A stretch of DNA of 22,563 nt from Thermodesulfobacteriota bacterium. GTDB lineage: Bacteria > Desulfobacterota > QYQD01. A program made the translations under genes and the position numbers. The stretch is taken from NCBI GenBank assembly GCA_030017815.1, contig JASEGX010000010.1, forward strand, positions 1 through 22,563. The letters run 5' to 3'. This document shows, one piece after another, positions 1-7,222 of this stretch. Numbering within the stretch: position 1 is the first letter of the stretch; each line of letters begins with the position of its first letter. Under the pieces are notes generated by a model. It worked only from the letters and a program-made list of their open reading frames with translations, made no database searches and was not told the DNA's origin.

Positions 1-5
1 TTTCA

Positions 6-30
6 TTTGAACTTTGAGCTTTGAAATTTG
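6..30. repeat. Degenerate 7-bp tandem repeat downstream of rpiB
   Basis: Three heptamers follow one another at 6-12, 13-19 and 20-26 (TTTGAAC, TTTGAGC, TTTGAAA), then a partial TTTG at 27-30. The block lies just beyond the rpiB stop codon. No hairpin with a T-run is seen, so it does not look like a terminator. Its function is unknown. Confidence 0.5.
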
Positions 31-39
31 TCATTCCTT

Positions 40-504
40 TTAACCTTCAGCCTTGAGCTTCTCTTTCCCGGCCAGCTCATCGATTAAATCAACGCGTCTT
101 TTATGCCGGCCACCCTCAAACTCCGTTTCAAAAAACCATGTCTTAACGATCTCCAGGGCCAGCCCCGGCCCAATAACCCCGGCCCCCAGGACCAATACGT
201 TGGCATCATTATGCTGCCGGCTCAGGCGTGCCGTGTAAATGTCATGGCACAGGGCGGCCCGAACCCCGGGCAGGCGATTGGCCACAATAGACATGCCTAT
301 TCCGCTGCCGCAGATTAAAATCCCGCGTTGGCATTCGCCACTCGCGACCAGTTTAGCAACTTTTATCCCATAAACAGGATAGTCAACTGAGTCTTCGTTA
401 TCAGTGCCTACATCACGGCAAGAGATACCTTTTGATGCCAGATATTGCCTTATCGGCTCTTTCAAGGCATAGCCGCCATGGTCACAACCCAAGGCCACTT
501 CCAT
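40..504 (-). CDS. rpiB: Ribose-5-phosphate isomerase B
   Basis: Interconverts ribose 5-phosphate and ribulose 5-phosphate in the cytoplasmic pentose phosphate pathway. The 154-residue product opens with the family's GCDHGG motif (D8, H9), has the active-site loop CGSGIG with C65, and carries the conserved RQHNDAN block with H98 and N99. The length is normal for RpiB. I chose the ATG at 504 because it has a GAGGA Shine-Dalgarno about 6 bases upstream and starts the family's usual N-terminus. An in-frame start at 558 would add 18 residues overlapping fabF. The gene starts 1 base after the fabF stop, so it is probably translationally coupled as the last visible gene of the lipid operon. The LacAB isomerase family is related, but context favours RpiB. 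Confidence 0.93.
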   Translation of the reverse strand: MEVALGCDHGGYALKEPIRQYLASKGISCRDVGTDNEDSVDYPVYGIKVAKLVASGECQRGILICGSGIGMSIVANRLPGVRAALCHDIYTARLSRQHNDANVLVLGAGVIGPGLALEIVKTWFFETEFEGGRHKRRVDLIDELAGKEKLKAEG

Positions 505-505
505 T

Positions 506-1747
506 TTATTCCTCGAATTTTTTAAAGATGATAACGGCGTTTGTGCCTCCGAACCCAAAGGAATTAGACATGGCTGTCTTGACTTCTACCTTGCGTGCCT
601 GGTTGGGCACGTAGTCCAGGTCGCACTCCGGATCCGGCGTTACATAGTTTATAGTCGGAGGCACCACACCATCTACAATAGACAAGATACAGAAAACAGC
701 CTCAACGCCACCGGCCCCGCCCAAAAGATGGCCGGTCATAGACTTGGTCGAACTGACCGGGACACTTTGGCTTCGTTCCTTAAACACGCTCTTTATAGCT
801 AAAGTTTCCATGAAATCGTTAAGGGAGGTCGATGTGCCATGGGCGTTGATATAATCAATGTCCTGGTGAGAAAGGCCGGCATCATCCAGGGCGAGCTGCA
901 TACATCTGGCTGCGCCTTCCCCGCTCGGCGCAGGTGCGGTCATGTGGTAGGCATCGCTATTTAAGCCATATCCAACGATCTCCGCATATATTTTTGCCCC
1001 GCGATTTAAGGCAGTATCGAGGTCTTCCAGAATAATGATACCGCTGCCCTCGCCGATAATAAATCCGTCCCGGTCTTTTTCAAAAGGCCTGGAGGCTGCG
1101 GCAGGGTCATCATTTCGGGCGGAGAGGGCCTTCATAGCGCCAAAACCAGCCACTGTAAGCGGGGTAATTACCGACTCCACCCCCCCGCAGATCATAACAT
1201 CTGCCGCACCGCCCTGAATTATCCTGAACGCCTCGCCTATAGCGTGCGAGCCGGCCGCGCAGGCCGTAGTCACAGAGATATTGGGCCCCTTGGCGCCATA
1301 GAGTATTGATATGTGGCCACAGGCCATGTTAGGGATAACCATGGGAATAAAAAACGGTGTGACTCGCCGCGGGCCTTCATTTAAAAGGACGCCGTGATAT
1401 TCTTCGATTGTCCCTAATCCGCCGAGTCCGCTGCCGGTAAGCACCCCCACGCGGGTTGCATTCTCCTCATTGATGACCAGATTGGCGTCTTCAATGGCCA
1501 TACTGGCCGCAGCAATGCCATATTGGATGAACAGATCCATGCGCCTGATCAGTTTTTTGGGTATAAAGTCTTCAGGATTAAAGCCTTTGACTTCCGCCGC
1601 GATCTTTGTCGAAAAATCCTCGGTATCAAAGCGTGTGATCTTCCCTACTCCGGATTTTCCTGCCAATGCCGCCGGCCAGGATTCTTTTACCCCGATACCA
1701 AGGGGAGTAATCAACCCCAAACCAGTAACCACCACTCTTCGCTTCAA
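506..1747 (-). CDS. fabF: Beta-ketoacyl-ACP synthase II
   Basis: Condenses malonyl-ACP with acyl-ACP in the elongation cycle of type II fatty acid synthesis (cytoplasm). The 413-residue protein has the thiolase-fold catalytic triad in the same numbering as E. coli FabF: C163 in TTACAAGSH, H303 in NAHGTSTSLND and H340 in KSMTGH. The C-terminal gating motif SFGFGGTN lies near residue 400. The start codon is TTG, supported by GGAG 7 bases upstream. It lies 101 bases after acpP, the largest gap in this half of the operon, and overlaps no gene. The FabF/FabB choice rests on the FabF-like numbering and on the acpP-fabF order, which is typical of FabF. Confidence 0.96.
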   Translation of the reverse strand: MKRRVVVTGLGLITPLGIGVKESWPAALAGKSGVGKITRFDTEDFSTKIAAEVKGFNPEDFIPKKLIRRMDLFIQYGIAAASMAIEDANLVINEENATRVGVLTGSGLGGLGTIEEYHGVLLNEGPRRVTPFFIPMVIPNMACGHISILYGAKGPNISVTTACAAGSHAIGEAFRIIQGGAADVMICGGVESVITPLTVAGFGAMKALSARNDDPAAASRPFEKDRDGFIIGEGSGIIILEDLDTALNRGAKIYAEIVGYGLNSDAYHMTAPAPSGEGAARCMQLALDDAGLSHQDIDYINAHGTSTSLNDFMETLAIKSVFKERSQSVPVSSTKSMTGHLLGGAGGVEAVFCILSIVDGVVPPTINYVTPDPECDLDYVPNQARKVEVKTAMSNSFGFGGTNAVIIFKKFEE

Positions 1748-1848
1748 GACACCACTCCACCTGTAAGTATTCAGCCCTCGGCCGCCAGCGTGGTCAACCA
1801 GAACAAAGAAATCAAAAAAAGACGCTGATTACCGGGCCGTTTAATTTA

Positions 1849-2082
1849 TTATTTCTGTTGTGCCTGGATATAATTGATGGCATCCTGGACAGTCTTCATC
1901 TTCTCCGCATCTTCGTCCGCGATGTCAACGCCAAATTTTTCCTCCATAGCCATTACCAACTCTACCAGGTCTAGTGAATCAGCGCCGAGATCGTCAACAA
2001 AAGAGGCCTGAGGTGTAACCTCCTCTTTAGCTACGCTCAACTGATTAGCAATAATCTCCATTACCTGATCCTGCACAGACAT
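1849..2082 (-). CDS. acpP: Acyl carrier protein
   Basis: Small acidic carrier that holds growing acyl chains on a 4'-phosphopantetheine arm. The 77-residue product has the attachment motif GADSLD with serine 36, and the helix II recognition sequence DLVELVMAMEE follows directly. A strong GGAGGAG Shine-Dalgarno lies 8 bases upstream of the ATG, consistent with the high expression expected of this protein. It sits between fabG and fabF in the canonical order. After its stop codon (coding sense) there is a T-run near 1815-1821 but no convincing stem, so a terminator is not called. Confidence 0.97.
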   Translation of the reverse strand: MSVQDQVMEIIANQLSVAKEEVTPQASFVDDLGADSLDLVELVMAMEEKFGVDIADEDAEKMKTVQDAINYIQAQQK

Positions 2083-2126
2083 ATTATTTCTCCTCCCTGT
2101 ATTTTCGAATATTAATAAGGATATTT

Positions 2127-2873
2127 TTATCCCATAAACATGCCGCCATTCACATGTATGACCTGGCCGGTTATGTAACCGGCCTTATCTGAGGACAGAA
2201 ATTCCACTGCATCGGCTATATCTTCGGGTGTGCCCAGCCTGCCCAAGGGTATCTGGAGGGATAAAGACTTTTTTATCTCCTCGGGGATAGCTGCGGTCAT
2301 ATCACTTTCAATATAACCCGGGGCTATGGCATTTACACAGATACCGCGGGGGGCCAGTTCCCTGGCTACGGAGCGGGTGAGCCCCATCAACCCGGCCTTA
2401 GAAGCGGCATAATTGGCCTGCCCGGCATTGCCCATGGCCCCGATCACGGAAGAGATATTAATTATGCGGCCGGTCCGTTGTTTCATCATGGCCTTGGCCA
2501 CAGCATGGATACAATTAAAGGCGCCCTTAAGGTTGACGTCCAGGACACGGTCCCAGTCTTCCTCCTTCATGCGTACCAGCAGTCCATCGCAGGTAACGCC
2601 GGCATTATTTACCAGTATATCTATACGTCCCAATTCCTCGAGCACCGGGCCAAAGAAATCCTGCACCGCTTGATAAGAAGAGACATTAAAGCAATGAATG
2701 CTGGCTGTGCCGCCGTTTTTTTCGATGGTCTCTTTAACTTCGAGGGCCGCCTTTTCATTGGCCGTATAATTTACGAGCACCCTCGTGCCAAGACCTCCCA
2801 GACGTAGGGCTATGGCCCGGCCAATACCTCTTGATCCACCCGTGACTATCGCCACCTTCCCCTGGAAGCTCAT
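2127..2873 (-). CDS. fabG: 3-oxoacyl-ACP reductase
   Basis: NADPH-dependent reduction of 3-oxoacyl-ACP to 3-hydroxyacyl-ACP in fatty acid synthesis. The 248-residue short-chain dehydrogenase has the nucleotide-binding TGGSRGIG motif (residues 11-18), the NNAG motif (89-92), and the catalytic set N114, S142, Y155 and K159 (YAASK). The C-terminal HVNGGMFM segment is typical of FabG. Its ATG overlaps the etfA stop in an ATGA arrangement, with AAGGAG inside the end of etfA, so it is translationally coupled to the ETF gene. That ties the electron-transfer module to the fatty acid operon. Confidence 0.95.
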   Translation of the reverse strand: MSFQGKVAIVTGGSRGIGRAIALRLGGLGTRVLVNYTANEKAALEVKETIEKNGGTASIHCFNVSSYQAVQDFFGPVLEELGRIDILVNNAGVTCDGLLVRMKEEDWDRVLDVNLKGAFNCIHAVAKAMMKQRTGRIINISSVIGAMGNAGQANYAASKAGLMGLTRSVARELAPRGICVNAIAPGYIESDMTAAIPEEIKKSLSLQIPLGRLGTPEDIADAVEFLSSDKAGYITGQVIHVNGGMFMG

Positions 2874-4066
2874 GAGTTTGATGACTCCTTCAGTCTCTTG
2901 GTTAGTGCCGGAATAATCTCAAAGAGATCCCCGACTATCCCATAGGTAGCTACATCAAAGATAGGGGCGCCAGGATCATTGTTAATAGCCACAATGACTT
3001 CTGAAGATTGCATACCTACCAAATGCTGTACCGCTCCCGATACCCCGCAGGCGATATAAAGCTTGGGACTGACGGTCTTCCCTGTCTGTCCTATTTGATG
3101 GGCATAAGATATCCATCCCTCATCCACTGCGGCCCGTGTGGCTCCAACAGCGCCGCCCAGCTGTCTGGCCAGTTCGTGCAGCAAGGCAAAATTTTCCGCG
3201 TTTTTCAGGCCCCTTCCTCCGGTGACTATAACATCGGCTTCCGCCACATTGACCAGATCAGTCTCTTCCTTAACCGAATTTACCAGGCGTACACGGGAAC
3301 GCACCCGGTCCGAACCGGGAGTAACAGGAATGACCTCGGCCCTCCGACCGGGGGTGTAGTCCCCCTTCTTCATCACCTTGGGCCGGACCGTGGCCATCTG
3401 AGGCCGCGATATGGGACAGACAATCGTAGCCATTACATTCCCGCCAAAGGCCGGTCGGGTCTGGAGTAATAACCGGTCTTCTTTACGTATAGACAGTTCT
3501 GTGCAATCTGCAGTAAGGCCGACGCCAAGCATGGTAGCCACGCGGGGAATAAGCGAACGGCCGATAGCTGTAGCCCCTCCCAGAAAGATCTCCGGCCGGT
3601 ACTGCCGGATAACATCCACCAGGACATTGCCATAGGCGTCGTCGCTGTAACAGGCAAGCTCCGGATGATCGATCACATATATCTTATCAGCTCTATAGGC
3701 GGCCAGTTCATCCGCCATATCCGTGACATTGTGACCTAACAGGACTGCGACTAATTCTACCCCCAGATCGTCAGCCAAGTGCCGGCCGACACCAAGAAGT
3801 TCATGGGAGACGGAGTGCATCTTTCCATATCCCTGCTCGGCAAAAATGCACACGCCACGGTAGGACTGAAGGTCTTCCCCGGCCATATCCCGGGCTCGTT
3901 CAATAACAATAGCTCCGGCCTCACAGTTATCCGCACAGATCCCACAAAGGACACAGGCATCGCCGACTCTGGCTATGCCATTTTCCAGAGTAATAGCCTC
4001 ATAGGGGCAGGATTCAAGGCAAGTTCCGCAACCGGTGCATTTATCCTGGTCTATTCTTATGCTCAT
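2870..4066 (-). CDS. etfA: ETF alpha subunit with N-terminal 2[4Fe-4S] ferredoxin domain
   Basis: FAD-binding subunit of an electron-transfer flavoprotein, 398 residues, longer than plain EtfA (about 310-330) because of a fused ferredoxin domain. Residues 1-58 hold two complete cluster motifs: C10/C13/C16/C20 and C38/C41/C44/C48. The ETF domain follows, ending with the FAD-binding signature GQTGKTVSP, YIACGVSGAVQH and NNDPGAPIF. In characterised systems this fused form occurs in CarE of the Acetobacterium caffeyl-CoA reductase and in some lactate-dehydrogenase ETFs. It follows etfB by 17 bases with no clear Shine-Dalgarno, and its stop overlaps fabG. It presumably links a low-potential donor or acceptor to the adjacent dehydrogenase; that role is inferred. 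Confidence 0.93.
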   Translation of the reverse strand: MSIRIDQDKCTGCGTCLESCPYEAITLENGIARVGDACVLCGICADNCEAGAIVIERARDMAGEDLQSYRGVCIFAEQGYGKMHSVSHELLGVGRHLADDLGVELVAVLLGHNVTDMADELAAYRADKIYVIDHPELACYSDDAYGNVLVDVIRQYRPEIFLGGATAIGRSLIPRVATMLGVGLTADCTELSIRKEDRLLLQTRPAFGGNVMATIVCPISRPQMATVRPKVMKKGDYTPGRRAEVIPVTPGSDRVRSRVRLVNSVKEETDLVNVAEADVIVTGGRGLKNAENFALLHELARQLGGAVGATRAAVDEGWISYAHQIGQTGKTVSPKLYIACGVSGAVQHLVGMQSSEVIVAINNDPGAPIFDVATYGIVGDLFEIIPALTKRLKESSNS

Positions 4067-4083
4067 ATATTGATATTTAATAC

Positions 4084-4860
4084 CTATATCTGTTTAATAT
4101 TTTTAAGCAAAACCTCTACCTGCTTCTCGACCGGGCCTTCGATCATCAGGCGCTTTCTATCCCATTTCGGGGCAAAAATCTCGGTTACCTCGGTAAATGA
4201 TCCAGCCAGACCGATCTTTTTTTCATCAGCGCCAAGCTCTTTGGCCCCATAAACGGGAATCTGCTGATTCTTGGCCCTTATCTTGGCCTTAAGCGAAGGA
4301 AGACGAGGCTCATTGATCTCCTTGACCACGGTTAAAAGGGCCGGCAGGGGCAGGTCAAGCACATCGTATCCATCGTCCATTAGCCTTTGCACACGCATGG
4401 CGCCGTTTTCCACGAATTCTATCCGCCGCACATAGGTAACATAAGGAATATTTAAACGCTCGGCAAGACCGGGGCCGACCTGAGCTGTGTCCCCATCTAT
4501 AGCCTGTTTTCCGCAAATAATCAAATCAAAATGGCCGATCTTTTCAATGCCTAGAGAGAGGATATAGGTAGTAGCCCAAGTATCAGAACCGGCAAAGGCC
4601 CGATCGGAAAGGAGCACGGCCTCATCAGCGCCACAGGAAAGGGCCTCCCTGAGCGCTGCTTCAGCCTGGGGCGGGCCCATGGTTAATACCGTTACCTTTC
4701 CTCCATAGCGTTCTTTAAGACTCAATCCGGCCTCGAGGGCGTGCATATCATAGGGATTGACAATGCTTTCTACCCCCTCCCGTACCAGGGCTTTGGTCTC
4801 AGGATCAATACGGACATGGGCCGAATTTGGAACCTGTTTTATGCAGGCTATAATGTTCAT
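4084..4860 (-). CDS. etfB: ETF beta subunit
   Basis: Partner of the ferredoxin-fused EtfA. The 258-residue protein starts with the usual IIACIKQVPN strand. It carries VNPYDMHALE and the nucleotide-binding CGKQAIDGDTAQVGP motif (starting near residue 125), which binds AMP in ordinary ETFs and FAD in bifurcating ones; the sequence alone does not settle which. A GAGGAG lies 12 bases before the ATG, a rather long spacing. It follows the acyl-CoA dehydrogenase gene by 162 bases, the largest gap inside the operon, which contains repeats. The order dehydrogenase-etfB-etfA matches carCDE. Confidence 0.93.
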   Translation of the reverse strand: MNIIACIKQVPNSAHVRIDPETKALVREGVESIVNPYDMHALEAGLSLKERYGGKVTVLTMGPPQAEAALREALSCGADEAVLLSDRAFAGSDTWATTYILSLGIEKIGHFDLIICGKQAIDGDTAQVGPGLAERLNIPYVTYVRRIEFVENGAMRVQRLMDDGYDVLDLPLPALLTVVKEINEPRLPSLKAKIRAKNQQIPVYGAKELGADEKKIGLAGSFTEVTEIFAPKWDRKRLMIEGPVEKQVEVLLKNIKQI

Positions 4861-4911
4861 CTAATAATATTTCTCCTCAAGTAAATCCCGAATTCTAAAT
4901 TCTAACTCGGA

Positions 4912-4926
4912 TCCGCCGAAGGCGGA
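4912..4926. repeat. Short GC-rich palindrome in the acd-etfB gap
   Basis: TCCGCC and GGCGGA form a perfect 6-bp stem around a GAA loop. It resembles other intergenic palindromes in this window (14821-14835, 17187-17206, 22532-22551). No T-run follows on either strand, so it is not called as a terminator. Confidence 0.5.
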
Positions 4927-4947
4927 GAACCAAAATTTCTAGTCATT

Positions 4948-4984
4948 GGTTATTAGCTATCCGATTAACGATTAACGAATAACC
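4948..4984. repeat. 7-bp tandem repeat bounded by inverted ends
   Basis: GATTAAC occurs at 4963-4969 and 4970-4976, followed by the one-mismatch copy GAATAAC at 4977-4983. The block is bounded by GGTTATT (4948-4954) and its inverse AATAACC (4978-4984). It lies in the unusually long acd-etfB spacer. No protein-binding role can be assigned from sequence. Confidence 0.45.
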
Positions 4985-5022
4985 TTTTGGCTTTCAGTTG
5001 AGCTTTATTTAGAACTAAGGGT

Positions 5023-6180
5023 CTACTTTGTGCGGCTATATTCCTTATTCAGGGCCTGGCCAATGACACTACGTTGGATCTGGTTGGTTCCTTCATAAAT
5101 CTGAAGGATTTTGGCATCCCGCATCATCTTCTCCACGGGATAGTCCTTCATGTAACCATAGCCGCCAAAGACCTGGACCGCATCAGTGGTCACCTGCATG
5201 GCCACATCACTGGGAAAAAGCTTGGCCATAGCCGAGACCTTCCTTATATCCTTGGGGTTACTGTCTATATATCTGGCCACGGCATAGACCAGGGCCCGGC
5301 CCGCCTCTGTCTGGGTAGCCATATCCGCCAGCATGTGCTGCACGGCCTGGAATGAGATTATGGGATTGCCGAATTGTACCCGCTCTTTGGCATATTGCAC
5401 AGCGGCATCCAATGCTCCTTGCGATAGACCGACGGACAGGGCTCCGATACCCGGCCTGGCCAGATCAAGGGTCTTCATGGCTACTATAAAGCCCATGCCT
5501 TCACGGCCAATAAGCCGGTCTTTTGGAATCCGGCAGTGGTCAAATATAAGTTCCCGTGTAGATGAGGCCCGAAGCCCCATCTTCCTTTCCTTTTTTCCGA
5601 AGCTAAACCCGGCCTCCCCTTTCTCTACAATGAAGGCGCTTGCTCCCCGCGCCCCTTTCTCTCGATCTGTTAGAGCGATTATCGTATATATCTCGGCCTC
5701 ACCGCCGTTGGTGATCCATTGCTTGGTTCCATTTAGAATATAGTCATCGCCGTCTTTCGTCGCTGTGGTGCGGATGCCTCCGGCATCGCTCCCTGCCCCG
5801 GCCTCCGTCAGGCCAAAGGCGGCCAATTTTCGGCCACTGGCGATCTCCGGCAGATATTTCTGCCTTTGCTCTTCGCTTCCCCAAAAAAGGATGGGAAAGG
5901 CCCCCAGGCCGCTGGCGGCAAAAGTTGTGGCTACGCCAATGCAGGCGCGCCCAAGTTGTTCCACAGCCAGACAGTTTTCAAAGCATCCTCCACCAAATCC
6001 ACCGTATTTTTCCGGAATATAGATTCCGAAGAGGTCTGCCTTCCCCAGGTCTTCCATTATCTTCCAGGGAAATTCCTCTTTTTCATCCAGTTCCGCACGC
6101 ACGGGCACAACCTTTTCTTCGGCTATCTTACGCGCCAGATCCACAATCATCTTCTGCTCGTCAGTCAGGAAATAATCCAT
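5023..6180 (-). CDS. Acyl-CoA dehydrogenase family flavoprotein (CarC-like position)
   Basis: FAD-dependent acyl-CoA dehydrogenase of 385 residues, a normal length for the soluble ETF-linked family. Visible motifs are FGLTEAGAGSDA (122-133, first family signature), WITNGG (155-160, flavin contact), and VFGGYGYMKDYPVEKMMRDA (337-356, second signature). The catalytic base E363 is in IYEGTNQIQR, the position used by short- and medium-chain enzymes. It starts at an ATG with AAGGGTG upstream and follows fabH by 27 bases. The neighbours etfB and etfA are its likely electron partners. The usual reaction oxidises acyl-CoA to enoyl-CoA. Placement in a synthesis operon raises the possibility that it works in the reducing direction, as CarC does. 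Substrate and direction cannot be read from sequence. Confidence 0.92.
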   Translation of the reverse strand: MDYFLTDEQKMIVDLARKIAEEKVVPVRAELDEKEEFPWKIMEDLGKADLFGIYIPEKYGGFGGGCFENCLAVEQLGRACIGVATTFAASGLGAFPILFWGSEEQRQKYLPEIASGRKLAAFGLTEAGAGSDAGGIRTTATKDGDDYILNGTKQWITNGGEAEIYTIIALTDREKGARGASAFIVEKGEAGFSFGKKERKMGLRASSTRELIFDHCRIPKDRLIGREGMGFIVAMKTLDLARPGIGALSVGLSQGALDAAVQYAKERVQFGNPIISFQAVQHMLADMATQTEAGRALVYAVARYIDSNPKDIRKVSAMAKLFPSDVAMQVTTDAVQVFGGYGYMKDYPVEKMMRDAKILQIYEGTNQIQRSVIGQALNKEYSRTK

Positions 6181-6207
6181 AGGAAATCACCCTTTCATTA
6201 ATATCTT

Positions 6208-7188
6208 TCACCATCTAATCAGCGAGGCCCCCCAGGTGAAACCTCCCCCGAAGGCATTGAGCAATATCAGATATCCTTCCTTGATGCGCCCTTCACGGTT
6301 GGCTTCGTCCAGGGCAATGGGAATGGTGGCAGCCGATGTATTGCCATATTTATGGATATTAACATAGACCTTTTCCGGGGGTATTTGCAGGCGTTCAGCG
6401 ATGCTGTTAATAATTCGCATATTGGCCTGATGAGGGATGTAAAGGTCTATATCCTGCGGAGATAAGTTATTGGATTCCAGAGCCTCCCGGGCGGACTCCT
6501 CCATGGCCCTTACAGCCAGTTTAAATACATCACGGCCCTGCATGTGAATGTACTGCAGATTATCGTCCAGCGTCTGGCGGGAGGGTGGTGATACGCACCC
6601 GCCTCCCGGGATATGTAAAAGTTTCCACAGGGTGCCGTCGGCGTGTAGGTGGTTGGAGAGGATACCCCGCTTTCCGTTACGACCGGTTACCACCACTGCT
6701 CCGGCCCCATCCCCGAAAAGGACGCTCGTATTTCTATCCTTCCAATTGACGCGACAGGAGAGAACTTCAGCCCCTATAACCAGTATTTTCAGGTTGATAT
6801 TGTTTCGGATAAAATTGTCGGCTGTAGCCAGGCCATAGAGGAAACCGGAACACGCCGCAGACAGGTCAAAGGCCGCTGCCTTTTCTGCCCCAAGATTTTT
6901 CTGTACCAGACAGGCGGCCGTGGGCATTAGCATATCCGGCGTCAGGGTACAGACGATAATCATATCCAGCTCTGCGGCCCTAATCCCGGCCATATCCAGG
7001 GCCTTCTTAGCCGCCTGTGTGGCCAGGAAAGAACAGGGTTCATCCTTAGAGGAGATGCGGCGCTCTTTTATTCCCGAACGCGTAGTAATCCATTCGTCAG
7101 AGGTATCGACCATCTTTTCCAAGTCCTGGTTGGTCAATACCCTCGCCGGCAGGTGACAACCTGTGCCGACAATAACCGTGCGTGCCAA
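6208..7188 (-). CDS. fabH: Beta-ketoacyl-ACP synthase III
   Basis: Initiates type II fatty acid synthesis by condensing an acyl-CoA primer with malonyl-ACP. The 326-residue protein has the catalytic triad C113 (SAACSGFLYG), H253 (IPHQANMRI) and N283 (KYGNTSAATIP), plus the GDGAGA motif and the C-terminal GGGFTWGA. The start codon is TTG at 7188, with GAGGAG 9 bases upstream; the next residues ARTVIVGTG are the normal FabH N-terminus. It lies 34 bases after plsX. In many bacteria fabD comes next; here an acyl-CoA dehydrogenase follows instead. Confidence 0.95.
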   Translation of the reverse strand: MARTVIVGTGCHLPARVLTNQDLEKMVDTSDEWITTRSGIKERRISSKDEPCSFLATQAAKKALDMAGIRAAELDMIIVCTLTPDMLMPTAACLVQKNLGAEKAAAFDLSAACSGFLYGLATADNFIRNNINLKILVIGAEVLSCRVNWKDRNTSVLFGDGAGAVVVTGRNGKRGILSNHLHADGTLWKLLHIPGGGCVSPPSRQTLDDNLQYIHMQGRDVFKLAVRAMEESAREALESNNLSPQDIDLYIPHQANMRIINSIAERLQIPPEKVYVNIHKYGNTSAATIPIALDEANREGRIKEGYLILLNAFGGGFTWGASLIRW

Positions 7189-7222
7189 AATAAAATTCTC
7201 CTCAGATTTTCCTATTCCTGTA

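Noticed and set aside
1809..1848. Terminator between acpP and fabF
   Set aside because: A T-run exists on the minus strand, but I found no stem longer than 3-4 pairs ahead of it.
4948..4984. CRISPR-like or iteron array
   Set aside because: There are only three 7-bp units without spacers, and no cas, rep or dnaA gene nearby.
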